Origin: Proteles cristata cristata
Taxonomy: Eukaryota > Chordata > Mammalia > Carnivora > Hyaenidae
Length of the DNA stretch: 64,000 bases
Direction of reading: 5' to 3'
NCBI GenBank assembly: GCA_017311185.1
Contig: JAESUZ010001071.1
Span: 620,001-684,000, forward strand
Shown: piece after piece, positions 12,191 to 23,144 of the stretch
Layout: each line of letters begins with the position of its first letter
Numbering within the stretch: position 1 is the stretch's first letter
Position numbers and translations under genes: made by a program
Notes under the pieces: model-generated
Databases searched by the model: none
What the model saw: only the letters and a program-made list of their open reading frames with translations
What the model was told of the DNA's origin: nothing

Positions 12191-12769
12191 TAAGTGTGCT
12201 GGATCAGTACAGATTATTTGGCTGGACTCTTCTTGGGAGCCTATAACTGTAAATTATATGAAGCCTCTTTCTCTTGAATATATTCTTTCCCTGGAAGAAT
12301 TTTTCAACTCCTTCCTTGACAGTGTAAGCCTTGATGCCATGCTCTTAGAGCTGAGTAAAAGAAACTCAGGTCTCTCAGTATTTTATATGTAGACTTTCAC
12401 ATTATCCTCCTTTATGAATGTGGTTTCCTCCCCTTTATCTGGGGTCTTGAGTTGATGATCTCTCAGGTTAACCAAATTCTTTAGAGAGAAAATCCCTAAT
12501 GTTCCGTAACAGTGAAGGACATGCAATTACTAGTCTGATGTTAATGAGAGAAGGGATTTAGAAGTCCAAATCTTTCTTATATTAATTTTTAGACAATGTT
12601 ACTATCCATAACAGCATTTATATTTCCATTTTCAGAAGTATCTCTACCTTTGGTTTTTGAATGTTTGTGGCATTTTGTGTTGTAAATCATCTTTCGATCT
12701 AACTACACCAATAGCTTTATATATATATATATCTCCTTGATTGAATTTAACCCACCATCATGTCCCTAG

Positions 12770-13240
12770 AAAATCAAATCAGGGTTTCTCACTTAAGAAC
12801 CCTTCATTGACTTCCCAGAACACTTAGAAGAAAATCCAAATTACTGCATGAAATAAAAAATCCTGCATGATCTGGCCTTTGCTTATTGCAAAACCTCATT
12901 TTGTACAATGACCTGTTTTACTCACTTAGTCTAATTACATCATTATTAGCCCAAGCTCTTTCCTGACACAAGATCTTTGCATATTGTGTTTCCTTTCTGG
13001 AATACTCTTCCAACAAGTGCATGCATGCATACACAAATACACACATACACATACTCTATACACATGTGCTTTGCACATGGCTAGATTCTGCTCATCTTTC
13101 ATGACTCAACTTCAGTATCACCTCTTTAGCTAAATCTTTCCTGATCACTTGCTCTGAGTATTTCATCCATTCCTAATTCCTACTTTTAGACCTTTACTTC
13201 CTCTTTAGCATTCACATCAATTTGTAATTATTTTCTTTAT
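12770..13240 (+). mobile_element. LINE L2 3' end
   Basis: Good ordered match to the L2 3' region: TTGACTTCCCAGAACACTTAG, 'atgatctggcctttgct', 'agatctttgcatattgtgtttcctttctggaatactcttcc', 'catgactcaacttcagtatcacctcttt'. A CATGCATGCATAC plus ACAC patch has expanded inside it. Confidence 0.8.
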
Positions 13241-14143
13241 TTTTTCAGGAATACAGTAAAGGGGTTTTTGCATGACTAATTTAAATATGCAATGTAATTT
13301 TGCATCATTATGCAAACCACATTAATCTTCCTGACCAATATGTACACCAGATTATTTTCAGGAAATTGTGTTGGCTCATATTACTCAGATGCTGTTATTT
13401 TCACACAATATATTGCAGTACATTTATGGGTTACTGGGAGGCAGTTTTATAAAAACAAACTAAACCACACTTGTCAAAATAAAAGAACACAGTGTGATGA
13501 GAGTTGACAGTTTAGATTAGATATTCCCTTCACTTGAACAGTTAGAATATTAACCTCAGGGGGTTAAAACTGGCAGAGAGATAGCTCGTAGATACAAAAC
13601 AATGAGAAACAGGGTAAAGTTTAAAAAAAGAGCATTTAAAGAATTCGAGTAATCTAGAATACATTGCCCATATACAAAAAGAACGAGGCAATGAAATCGA
13701 TCCAAAATAAAAGGCAACATCAGTGAACTAGAACAAATGATGTCAGTGTTTGTCTTGCAAAAGAAAGCTTGCATATGACATTTTTGTAATTATAAGACAT
13801 AGTGTTAGATGCTTTGATATCAGTGTGCCTAGGGTACTGCATAGGACTATCCAGGAGGGAGACTCAAGTGTAATGAGGAGAAAGCAGGAGTTGCCAGAAG
13901 GCAAGAGCAAGATAAGACATTGTTATGTAGTCTAGCTTTGGGAAGAACCTTAGAAAGATCAAGTCTGATGTCAATGTTTTTCTCAAATGAGACATATGGA
14001 GTCTAGTTAAATGGAATGAATTACTCAAATTCTTTTTCTAATCTCTTAAAAAATTTTTTTAATTACTCAATTTTTTAGTGCTCAACAGAAACAGAACTTG
14101 AAAGAGAACTTGATATCCCCAGGTGCCTAGTTTTAAATCTATT
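13241..14143. other. Unassigned sequence, no gene seen
   Basis: No repeat or coding feature recognised; frames of 61-72 codons here have no domain content. Confidence 0.4.
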
Positions 14144-14267
14144 GGGGCACCTACGTAGCTCAATTGGTTGAGTGTCCAACTCTTGATTTTGGTTCAAGTC
14201 ATGGTCTCAGGGTCAAGGGATTGAGTCCACATTGAGTTTCATGTTGGGCATGGAGCCTGCTTAAGAT

Positions 14268-14299
<32 letters not shown>

Positions 14300-14360
14300 C
14301 TTCTGCCCCTCCCCTGCTCACACACACTCTCTCTCTAAAATTAAAACAAACAAAAACAGA
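14144..14360 (+). mobile_element. CAN SINE, older carnivore type
   Basis: Head GGGGCACCTACGTAGCTCAA and body TCCAACTCTTGATTTTGG, then GCATGGAGCCTGCTTAAG. This body differs from the feliform majority and resembles the older, carnivore-wide SINEC type. A (CT)n run at 14272-14293 is followed by a degenerate A-rich tail. Confidence 0.9.
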
Positions 14361-14417
14361 CACACAAAAAAGCTCTCTCCCTATTAACCATGAATTAACT
14401 CTTCCACTGTTTCTGTT

Positions 14418-14875
14418 GCAGGCTGTGCTGTCCCCACCAAAGGATATGTTCAAATCCACGGTACCTGTGAATGTGGACTCACTTGAAAATAAGGTCTTTG
14501 CAAAAGTAGTTAAAATGAAGTCGTCATCGGATTAGGGAAGACCCTCAATCCAATGACTGGTATCTTTATAAAAGAAAGAAGAGGTACATTTGCACAGAGG
14601 CCCAGAGAAGACACAGAGGAAAGAAGGCCCTATGAAGAGGGAGACTGAAGTTGGAGTAATATGTGCACAAAACATGGACCAAGGGCTGCTGACAATGAAC
14701 AGAAGCAATAAATTGGCAAGGAAGGATTTTCTCCTAGAGCATTTATAGGGATCCTGGCCTTGCCAACACCTTCATTTTGGACTTTTAGCTTCCAGAACTG
14801 CATAAGAATAAATCTCTGTTTTAAGCCACCCAGTCTGTAGTAATTTGTTACAGCCACCCTAATAAATAAATACAC
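14418..14875 (+). mobile_element. MLT1-type solitary LTR (ERVL-MaLR)
   Basis: Ordered match to MLT1: ACCTGTGAATGTGGACTCAC, 'ataaggtctttgcaaaagtagttaa', 'ttagggaagaccctcaatccaatgactggtatctttataa', 'aagacacagaggaaagaaggccctatgaaga', 'cttccagaactg', then 'ttaagccacccagtctgtagtaatttgttacagc'. It is an old non-coding LTR with no internal retroviral sequence beside it. Confidence 0.85.
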
Positions 14876-15098
14876 TGTCCATCAACAATAGGAAAATCTT
14901 ACTGGTCATATTCAGTGAGAGACGATTCAAGTTTCCTCCTCTGCCTCCTGCCAACAAGACAGAATCAAATGCCCCATTGATGCACGCACTCTCAGTAAAT
15001 CACTCAACCGTGATTTTTCTATTTATTTTTCTGAGCTTCCAAACAGTTCATTTGCTATGAGAGTAAGGATAATGGTTTTTTGTTTTTACTGTTTTCAA

Positions 15099-15655
15099 TG
15101 GTTAATTTTATGTGTCAACCTGACTGGGCTAAAAAAATGCCTAGATAGCTGTTACAGTATTATTTCTGGGTGTGTCTGGGAAGGTGTTTCTGGAAGAGAT
15201 TAGCATTTAAATTGGTTCTGAGTAAAGAAGATTGCCCTCAACATTGTGAGTGGGCCTCATTCAATCTACTGAGGACCCACATAGAACAAAATGGTAAAGA
15301 AAAAAGGTCAACTGGCTCTCTGTTCCACTTGAGATACCCATCTTTTTGCCCTAGGACATGGATGCTCCTGGCTCCTGGGCTTTTGATCTTGAATCAGAAT
15401 TTATATCATTAATCCCCTAGTTCTTGGGCCTTTAGACTCAAATTGGAACTTACTTCATTGCCTCTTCTGGTTTTCATGTCTTTGTGTTTGGACTAGAACT
15501 ACACTACTGGATACCTGGACTTCCAGCTTGCAGGCAGCAGATCATGGGTCTCCTCAGCTTCTCTAATTGCATGAGCCAATCATTGATAATCACTTTCTAT
15601 ATATCTCTATATATCTTATTAGCTCTGTTTTTCTGGAGAACACTAACTAATATAT
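15099..15655 (+). mobile_element. Ancient solitary LTR, ERVL class probable (LTR16/LTR33-like)
   Basis: Starts TGGTTAATTTTATGTGTCAA, has 'gtgtgtctgggaaggtgtttctggaagagattagcattt' and 'gtgagtgggcctcattcaatc', and ends 'ctggagaacactaactaata'. This is a widespread mammalian repeat with a TG...CA-like LTR layout. I am sure of the repeat but not of its exact name. Confidence 0.65.
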
Positions 15656-15724
15656 CATTGTTATCCTAGAGTCTAACAGAGTGTCATGCTCATGATAGGC
15701 AATCAATAGGTGTTTACTAAAACA

Positions 15725-16595
15725 AAAGAAAACTGAAAGTGGGAAACATATATGAACAGGCACTTCAACAAGGAAGATGTATAGATGACCAATAAACCCA
15801 GGAACAAGTGTTCAATAGCATTAGTCATCAGAAAAATGCAAATTAAAACCATAACAAGAAAAAAAAAACCAGTAAGACACCAGTAATTACCCACCAGAAG
15901 GTTAAAATTTAAGACGACTGACAACAGCAAATGTTGGCAGGAATCTAGAGCATTCAGAATGCTCTCTTCTTGGTGAGAATGCAAAATGTTAAAACGACTT
16001 TCAGAAAGGACTGGCAGTTTCTTATAAAACTAAATATATGTCAACCCTGTGTTCTAAAAATTTCACTCTTATGTACTTATCCCCCTAGCTCCCAGCTGCC
16101 AAAGAGGAAATACATGTCCACAAGACACTTGTACAGGAATGTTCATAGAAACTTCATTAATACATCAAAATCTTAAAATAGAGTAGGGGTCCACCAAGAA
16201 GACAATGATTGGCAAACTGCAATATATTCATTTTAAAAAGTTCATTACTCAGCAATGAAACAAATTACTGCTCCACACAATATAGATATATTTCAAACAT
16301 ATGTTGAAAAAACGAAATCTTAGCAAAAGGGACCCTCTGTACGATACTATCTATACAAAGTTCTACAACATGTTAAACAATGTTGACGTAAATCAAAACA
16401 GTAGTTCCCTCTGAGTATATAGGTGTGGGAATTGCTGGAAAGGGATAGAAGGGAACTTTTTGGATTTCAAAAGAGAATTGGTTTACACAGGTGTATGCTC
16501 CTGTCAAAACTCAATGATATACTTATGACTTATGTACTTCATTGTGTATAAATTTTACACCAGGAAAAAGGAACTATAAACTATAAATATTGATG
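15725..16595 (+). pseudogene. Old L1 (L1ME/L1MC-like): ORF2 C-terminal end and 3' UTR
   Basis: The plus strand follows the end of L1 ORF2 and its 3' UTR: 'catttagtcatcagaaaaatgcaaattaaaacc'-type sequence near 15815-15850, 'gttggcaggaatctagag', 'ggtgagaatgcaaaatg', 'acttgtacaggaatgttcatagaaac', 'tactcagcaatgaaac', then the 3' UTR 'cacaggtgtatgctcctgtcaaaactcaatgatatac'. Frameshifts and stops break the reading frame. 5' truncated. Confidence 0.8.
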
Positions 16596-16805
16596 ATGTC
16601 TTTAGATGAATAGATTACTAATGTCTGAAATTTAATTTGAAATGTGCCAAAAATAAACAGATTAACTGATGAATGGATAGGAAGGTACATGGATGAATAG
16701 ATATATGATAATACAAATAGAACGAATATAAATTGTTGAATGTGGAGAGCATGTATATGGGTGTTCATGGTCAATTCTTCCAATTTTTCTGTAGACTTAA
16801 ACATT

Positions 16806-17025
16806 AAAAAATTTTTTTGAATGTTTATTCATTTTGAGAAATAGAGAGAGAGAGACAGAGTATGAATGGGGGAGAAGCAGAGAGAGGAAGACACAGGATC
16901 TGAAGCAGGCCCCAGGCTCTGAGCTGTCAGCACAGAGCTGGATGCAGGGCTCAGACTCCCTGACCATGAGATCATGACCTGAGCTGAAGTCAGACACTTA
17001 ATCAACCTAGCCCCCTGGGCACGCT
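16806..17025 (-). mobile_element. CAN SINE (feliform SINEC)
   Basis: A complete but diverged minus-strand copy; the head end reads TAGCCCCCTGGGCACGCTG. Target duplication not convincing. Confidence 0.92.
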
Positions 17026-18060
17026 GATTTAAATATTTTTATAATAAAATGTTAGAAAAGCCTCCTCAAAATATAAAGCAGTTAAGAATATGTGAATCAA
17101 ATTGTAACTTAGAAAGCAATTTGGAATGGCAAAATAAAGCTAAATATAAGATTTTTAAAAATCCTAAGTATAGTGGTATAAGAGTTTGGTGTACAGAATC
17201 AGACTTCATTTTTGAAAAGCCTCAGTCTGGACTAGAACCCAGGACAAACACCACTTAGCCCAAAGCTGCAGTGTTAGGGTTTAGGAAGAAACAACCATGC
17301 TGCCTGACTTAAAAATCTTCTTTGTTAGAGCTTGGGCAATCTATTCATCTCTTTCAGATAACACTCAAAACCAGCAGACAATTATAAATGACTTTGCTTT
17401 AGCTGAATTCTAAGCAAAAACAATTCTGGCTGTGAGGAAAATACATCTCTGCCCTATTAGGCTTGTCTTTAGTTTCTGCCTGGGAGAAGTTGGTGGTGGT
17501 ACATGGAGGGCAGTCGCATGGTTTGAAGTGTCCTGTCTGAAACAAAAGACCCCTCTACCTTTGCATTGGAAGTTTGCTTTCTCTATAGATCAAGAGTAAA
17601 AAGAAGACAGAAGATCACTTTCTAATAAGAGTCTGTGTGAACTATTGTTCTTCTGGGGAGCCTTCCTGCTCTCTGAAACCCTGCTTACTTTGGCATATGC
17701 TGGTTGTTCAGACACTGAGATTACAGGACTCCAGCTGGGCCATTATCAGGTCTAAGACTTAAGCTATTGAAGTTGGTAACAACAACCTGTTAAGTCACCA
17801 AATCCCATTCCCTCTCCTGCAAAGGAAAAGGGAGAAAAACACTCTTATCTGGTTTGCTGTGTTTAGCTGTTTCTGGTGGTCAGAGAAGCATAAAATCTTA
17901 AGTACAATTCTTCTTTAATCACACAGAGACAAATGGCTCAGGAACATTTGCAGAAGTATTTGAAAAACAAACAAAAACTTCTGAGACTCATAACCAATTT
18001 TGAAGCTGAGTTTTAAAAAATACCTAGTATACCTCACCAAGAAATCGGCTATCAGAGAAG
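17026..18060. other. Unassigned sequence, no gene seen
   Basis: Mixed-composition DNA without a repeat I can name and without any supported exon. Confidence 0.4.
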
Positions 18061-18064
18061 GTTC

Positions 18065-18170
18065 ATAAGCCTTTGGATGTAGACTCCAGAAGCCTAAATT
18101 TAAGTCCTGGCTGATGTTAGTAGTTTTGTTATCTTGGGCAGGTCATTTCTACCAATGTCAGGTTTTTAGG
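18065..18170 (+). mobile_element. MIR SINE fragment
   Basis: Contains 'gatgtagactccagaagcctaaatttaagtcctggct' followed by 'gttatcttgggcaggtcattt', the MIR core order. Confidence 0.7.
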
Positions 18171-18225
18171 GGATTTTGCTTGTTTCTTTGTTTTTTAAGC
18201 CTCATTTTGAAAGTGTACTGTTTAT

Positions 18226-18373
18226 GGGTGCCTGCGTGGCTCAGTTGGTTAAGGATCTAGCTCGATTTTGGCTCAAGTCATGATCCCATGGTTCATGGGT
18301 TTGATCTCCACACGGGGCTCTGTGCTGACAGAGTGGAGGGAACCTGCCTGAGATTCTCTCTCCCCCTCACTTG
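18226..18373 (+). mobile_element. CAN SINE, 3'-truncated
   Basis: Head GGGTGCCTGCGTGGCTCAGT and body through GATTCTCTCTCCCCCTC, then an abrupt switch to unrelated sequence at about 18374. The CT-rich end and A-tail are missing, which is unusual because these elements normally lose their 5' rather than their 3' part. Confidence 0.9.
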
Positions 18374-18640
18374 GGATTGATGGCTAGATCTTGACAATAT
18401 TCTACCAAGAAGTTTTTTGGGTAGTTCAGGAGAAGAGAAAAGAAACTCTTTTCCCAGAGCTCTTGGAAAAATGTACACAGGGGTCCTTGCTCCCAAATGA
18501 GTCCACTGCCTGAATCCAACAGTCCATGGAGCCACAGGAATGAACTCACAGGAATGAGCCACAGGAATGAGCTCACAGGAATGAGCCACGGGAATGAGCT
18601 CCACACCTGGAGCGGGGGCGAGGCTCAGCTTCCATCAAGT
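18374..18640 (-). other. Unassigned segment with nested 13/14-bp tandem repeat
   Basis: Not recognised. It contains five alternating units, CCACAGGAATGAG (13 bp) and CTCACAGGAATGAG (14 bp), at 18532-18598, so the higher-order period is 27 bp. A GC-rich patch with two CpGs follows at 18609-18622. Because 27 is a multiple of 3, a minus-strand frame (18293-18604) runs through it with a 9-residue repeat, LIPVAHSCE, but it continues into the SINE and resembles no protein I know. Confidence 0.6.
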
Positions 18641-18937
18641 CATACTGGCTGAATGTGAAGAAAAGAGTCAGTAAAAAACCTGAAGTATCATTACTAAGAA
18701 GAAGGGGAAATGGATGCTAATAGTCCCAAAGAGCTAATATCCCCACAAAAAAGCCAAGTGTTGGTGAAGCTCATGAGGTAACTATCTGAATACCTTTACT
18801 CAGAATCGAACCACCTGTATTTTAAAGCAATCTGTCCCTGAAACCAAGGAGGACTGGGCACTAAAGTTAAAAGAATCTGTAAACAGAGCACTGCTCCAGC
18901 AGCACAAAGCTTTCAGGTGTTATAAACACCCATGCAC

Positions 18938-19155
18938 AGGGCCACCTGGGTGGCTCAGTCGGTTAAACATCTGACTTTGGCTCACAGGTCATAATGTCAT
19001 GGTTTGTGAGTTTGAGCCCCTGTGTCGGGCTCTGTGCTGACACCTCAGAGCCTAGAGTCTGCTTTGGATTCTGTGTGTCTCTCTCTCGGCCCCTCCCCCA
19101 CTCATGCTCTGTCTCTGTCTCAAAAATAAACATTAAAAAAAAAAAAAACTTTTGA
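18938..19155 (+). mobile_element. CAN SINE (feliform SINEC)
   Basis: Head GGGCCACCTGGGTGGCTCAG to an AAAAATAAACATTAAA tail. Flanks AAACACCCATGCACAG (18923-18938) and AAACACCAAGCACAG (about 19157-19171) are an imperfect target duplication. Confidence 0.95.
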
Positions 19156-20228
19156 AAAACACCAAGCACAGTAATGTGAAAAGTAACAATATTAATTAAT
19201 GCGTCTTGCTAAACAAGCCTTGCTGCAGTCCAAAAATAGTGTTCTTAGATTCCATTCTTTTTTCCTTAATGATGAAAATATTTGAGGCAATTAGAGAACT
19301 TGAGAGTGGATTAATTATCTTTGATCTACTCTGAGAGTGTTTTGCACAGTTATTTAATGTTTAAAAAGTGTTCTGAGGTTGAGATTGCAAGTGGTTGTCT
19401 GCTATTAGACATAAATTATGACACGTGGACTGGAATATTATTTAGACACTAAGAAGCATTTTTCAAAGAATACTTCACTGGGTGTAAATGTACGTAGTAT
19501 AATGAATAAAAGAAGAGCAGCAAGTTCCACAGATAATGTTGTTTTAATTTTGTAAGATTTTTTGAGATTTTCAAGGACATTTCTCTAGGTGGGAAAAAAT
19601 ACAGTCTTTGGAAAATATAAAAATATTGATGACTAATTACGGAGGCTACAGTTGAGCCTACAGCTGTATTTTATAAATTCTCTGTAAGTTTGTTTTAGTA
19701 TTATAATAACAAAATATATTACTTAAAAAGATAAAATAATAAAATTATCTCATTAGAGCAAAACACTATTCTCAAAGTACATTCTCTCCCCTTCCAGTTC
19801 CACGTGTATAGTATGGTTTCACAGGGACGGAAGCAGGACCATAATTGAGAAGAACAAGTCTCATCAGGGATTCCCCTTTCTACGTCCCTATCTTCCCAGT
19901 GCCTTTCGCTTAGTCAAGTCCGAATTTCTTACCTGGCATTTGCCTTTAAACATCTGTAACAGATGTAATTTCCAAATTTTATCCCCCTTCTGTCATCCAC
20001 AACTATTTGTGCTTTCTCCATAGGACTCAAGATTTTTTTTTCACATCATATTAAAAAGAAGGAAATGTAGTTATTTAATTTAAATACATTAAATTTAAAA
20101 ACATTAAATTACCAGGTATGTCAAATAAATCTAACGATGGTATAGAAGGGATTTTCCATTTCCTGAATTCAGCCCTTATATATTTTGCATATTAAATATC
20201 AAATTGGGCTTTCAAATGAATGCTGTGC
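19156..20228. other. AT-rich unassigned sequence, no gene seen
   Basis: No repeat or coding feature recognised, apart from local A/T runs. Confidence 0.4.
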
Positions 20229-20239
20229 TGCTGCTTCTT

Positions 20240-20285
20240 TTTTTAAAGTTTTTATTTAAATTCCAGTCCTTTAACATACAGTGAC
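20240..20285 (-). mobile_element. Very short L1 3'-end insertion
   Basis: About 46 bases reading TTTTATTTAAATTCCAGT then CTTTAACATACAGTG, the extreme 3' end of carnivore L1 on the minus strand. It is flanked by TGCTGCTTCTT (20229-20239) and TGCTATGCTTCTT (20286-20298), a plausible target duplication with a 2-base indel. Confidence 0.6.
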
Positions 20286-20289
20286 TGCT

Positions 20290-20400
20290 ATGCTTCTTGA
20301 AGTAAGGACCCACACTGGCTTTATTTCTGTCCCAGAAATGCTGGCCCACACACTCCAACATTGGAAGCAGCCAGTAGATGCTTGTTGAGTTGATGAGCAA
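20290..20400 (+). mobile_element. L2 3'-terminal fragment
   Basis: 'ctggctttatttctgtcccagaaatgctggcccacacactccaac', then 'gcttgttgagttgatgag', resembles the L2 end that precedes its short terminal repeats. Confidence 0.45.
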
Positions 20401-20500
20401 ACGCTGCGCACTAACGAAGAAGGAATCTCCGTGTAAGTGGATGAGATGTGTTTAGAGAAGTTTATTTATTCAAGCTATTCAGTATGCATTCTAAAATATT

Positions 20501-20725
20501 ATTGGTTTGTTTATTTGCTTATTAAATATTTATTTTGAGAGAGACTGTGCACACACACTTGTGCAAAGCAGGAGAGGGTGGGGTGGAGGGGAGAGATAGA
20601 ATCACAAGTAGGCTCCATGCTGTCAGCACAGGAGCCCAAAGAGAGGCTCCATTTCATGAACAGTGAGATCATGACCTAAGCCAAAACTGAGTCAGACGCT
20701 TAACCGAAGAGCCACCCAGGTGCCC
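20501..20725 (-). mobile_element. CAN SINE (feliform SINEC)
   Basis: A minus-strand copy with an ACACACACTTGTG variation in the CT-rich part. Target duplication CTAAAATATT at 20491-20500 and 20726-20735. Confidence 0.93.
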
Positions 20726-21339
20726 CTAAAATATTTCTTAAAGTCTAGCTCCTAGTCATTTTCAAAATGACCGTATAAATTTGAACTTATCAATATATTT
20801 TATGGAAGTGGGCTTTGTATACAGTGAGACACCTGACAGTCTCCCATCTCCATCTCTAAAAAATAAATATGTAGGGAAACAAATTTTCCAATGATGATTA
20901 CAAGACGGTAAGACATATGTGCCAAGGATTTCGAAGGAGAGGACTTTTCTTTTAAAAGATGGAATAATAAACACAACAGGAGTATGAGGATCTCTGATAT
21001 AGAAGAAAATGAGAAAAATCACAGTCAGGACTTGTCAAATCATCCTGGGGATGATTTCCTTATTTATTTTCCGCTAGCTGGTTGTCCTCAAGGCAGACAC
21101 AGGCCTTCATGGGGAGGCATCCTGTGCTAAAACCTGCAAGACAAGACTGCCCTGACTTCAGAGCTGCCTGGTACTTAGCCTGGGTGACACCGTTCTGATA
21201 ATGCTGCTAGAGCAGAGCGTCCTATATCTGTAGCAACTTGGGGAACCTGTGAAGTAGACATTGTTGCATTGAGCCTCTGGAAACCCATTTTTTAATATTC
21301 TGTTTACTGCTTAGGATCCAGGGTCCTTCTTTCCTTAGT

Positions 21340-21395
21340 CCTTATCAGGGGTCAGCAAACTTTGTTTGTTAAACAGCCAGACCGTGTTCTTTTCA
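21340..21395 (+). mobile_element. hAT-type DNA transposon terminus (fragment)
   Basis: CAGGGGTCAGCAAACTTTG followed by 'ttaaacagccagaccgtg' matches the terminus of the dispersed element seen more fully, in the opposite orientation, at 58865-59100. Confidence 0.45.
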
Positions 21396-21474
21396 TTGAT
21401 ATAGAATATAAAAAGGAAAACAAGAAAAAACAGCTTTTCTTTGTGGGTCAAATCATTTCAGATGGGCTATTTTA

Positions 21475-21685
21475 TTTTGTTTTTTTAATGTTTATTTTTG
21501 AGAGAGAGAGAGACAGAGCGTGAGTGGAGGAGGGGCAGAGAGAGGGAGACACAGAATCTGAAACAGGCTCCAGGCTCTGAGCTGTCAGCACAGAGCCCTA
21601 TGAGGGGCTCCAACCCTGGAAGGGCGGGATCATGACCGAGGCCGAAGTCAGATGCTTAATCAACTGGGCCACCCAGGCACTGCAA
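21475..21685 (-). mobile_element. CAN SINE (feliform SINEC)
   Basis: A complete minus-strand copy. Target duplication CAGATGGGCTATTTTA (21459-21474) and CAGATGGGTTATTTTA (21686-21701), one mismatch in 16. Confidence 0.95.
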
Positions 21686-21714
21686 CAGATGGGTTATTTT
21701 AAAGAGAGATTAAT

Positions 21715-22114
21715 ATCCCTGTATGTGTCCCATGCATAATATACTCCAAGGCGTATACCAAGAAGTGGACCTATTGGATCACTGGCTGTGAGTATTGTCA
21801 ATTGAACTAGATCTGAAAACGGTCCAACAATTTACACCTTATTTGCAGTATAGAAGAAATCCCATTCTCCATCTCCCATGTCTAATTTACTCCACATCCT
21901 AAACGATACCTCGAGTGTTAGACTTTAGTTTTGGCAAAATGATAGGTGTGAAATTTTGACTCTTTGTAACTTTATTATTAATTATTCCTTGGTTGCAATA
22001 AGGTTGAACAGCCTTCACATGTTCCTTGTGTATCTTTATTTCCTCTCTTACGAAGTGCCTGAACAAGTTATGGGCCCAGTTTACTATTGGTTTTCTCTGG
22101 TTAAAAAGGTAATT
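21715..22114 (-). pseudogene. Old L1 ORF2 C-terminal fragment (L1M type)
   Basis: The minus strand of L1 ORF2 near its 3' end: 'ccaagaagtggacctattggatcactg', 'ctccacatcctaaacgatacc', 'ttggttgcaataaggttgaacagccttcacatgttcc', 'ctcttacgaagtgcctgaacaagttatgggcccagttt'. Strongly diverged, no frame; the SINE at 22115 abuts its right end. Confidence 0.7.
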
Positions 22115-22144
22115 AAATTTTGTTTAAGTTTATTTATTTTGAGA

Positions 22145-22181
<37 letters not shown>

Positions 22182-22376
22182 GGAGGGAGGGAAGAAGGGA
22201 GAGAGAGTGCACACAAGTGGGGGAGGGGAGGAGAAAAATAGAGACAGAATCCCAAGCAGGTCCTGCACCATCAGCACAGAGCCAGATGTGGGGTTCAAAC
22301 TCATGAACTGAGAGATCATGATCTGAGCCAAGATCAAGAGTTGAACACTTAACCGACTGTGCCACCCAGGCGACCC
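22115..22376 (-). mobile_element. CAN SINE (feliform SINEC) with expanded GA/GGGA tract
   Basis: Minus-strand SINE with (GA)n at 22149-22176 and GGGA repeats up to 22205. Probable target duplication AAAAAGGTAATT (22103-22114) and AAAAATGTAATT (22377-22388). Confidence 0.95.
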
Positions 22377-22909
22377 AAAAATGTAATTTTTAATGTATGT
22401 TTGTTATGCATATGATTAGTGATTCATGTATACCAATTCTAAATACATGTAAATATACTCATACACATACAGTGGAGGTAAATGTTTAGATGCACAAATA
22501 CATTTACAGATGGTAGTGCAAACATTATTTACATGTGGATCAAAATGAATATTAATTTTCTCTCACCTCTATAATTCATTTGCATGACAATGGGCATTAA
22601 ATTTTTAAACCAAATGGATAAGCCATCATTCAACTCTCCCATATGTGTACTTTATAAATCTACCCTCAAGTCAACCCCAAGATGTTGTGATTTGAGTTTT
22701 TTAATATCCTATCCATTCCTATCTTCTTTTTCTCCTTGATAGTCTTCAGCACACTAATCTATTCTCCTGCATCCACTTACAAATCTACTTACAAATCTCT
22801 TTGGATGAGGAGAAACTTTATTAGAGGTAATAAAGGTCACAGAATGTCAAACTGGAAGGAAACCTAGACTTAGCCTTCTCCCTTGGCAGAGAAAAACCCT
22901 GAAGCTGAG

Positions 22910-22911
<2 letters not shown>

Positions 22912-22946
<35 letters not shown>
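22912..22946 (+). repeat. (TG)n microsatellite
   Basis: 35 bases of uninterrupted TG dinucleotides (17 repeats). Confidence 0.97.
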
Positions 22947-22948
<2 letters not shown>

Positions 22949-23104
22949 ACGAGGGTGGGGACTGTCAGGGAGTGTTCAGAGAGTTGCCTGAGGCAGCAAA
23001 ATTATTCATAGTTAGAGACAGAAAAGGACTAGTCTTTTTTTTTAACCTTATGCCTCTTCAAGTCTCTTGAAAACATGGTTTTTCTTCTTTATGATAGTAG
23101 AATA

Positions 23105-23144
23105 TGAGAGACAGAGAGACAGAGAGAGACAGAGAGAGAGAGAC
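23105..23144 (+). repeat. (GA)n/(GACA)n simple repeat
   Basis: GAGAGACAGAGAGACAGAGA-type repeat; no SINE head is attached, so it is treated as an independent microsatellite. Confidence 0.85.

Noticed and set aside
18532..18598. CRISPR-like array
   Set aside because: Units are contiguous 13/14-mers without spacers, in a mammalian genome; it is a minisatellite.
18293..18604. Minus frame with LIPVAHSCE repeats as a repeat protein
   Set aside because: The repeat is in frame only because the 27-bp period is a multiple of three, and the frame continues into a reversed SINE.
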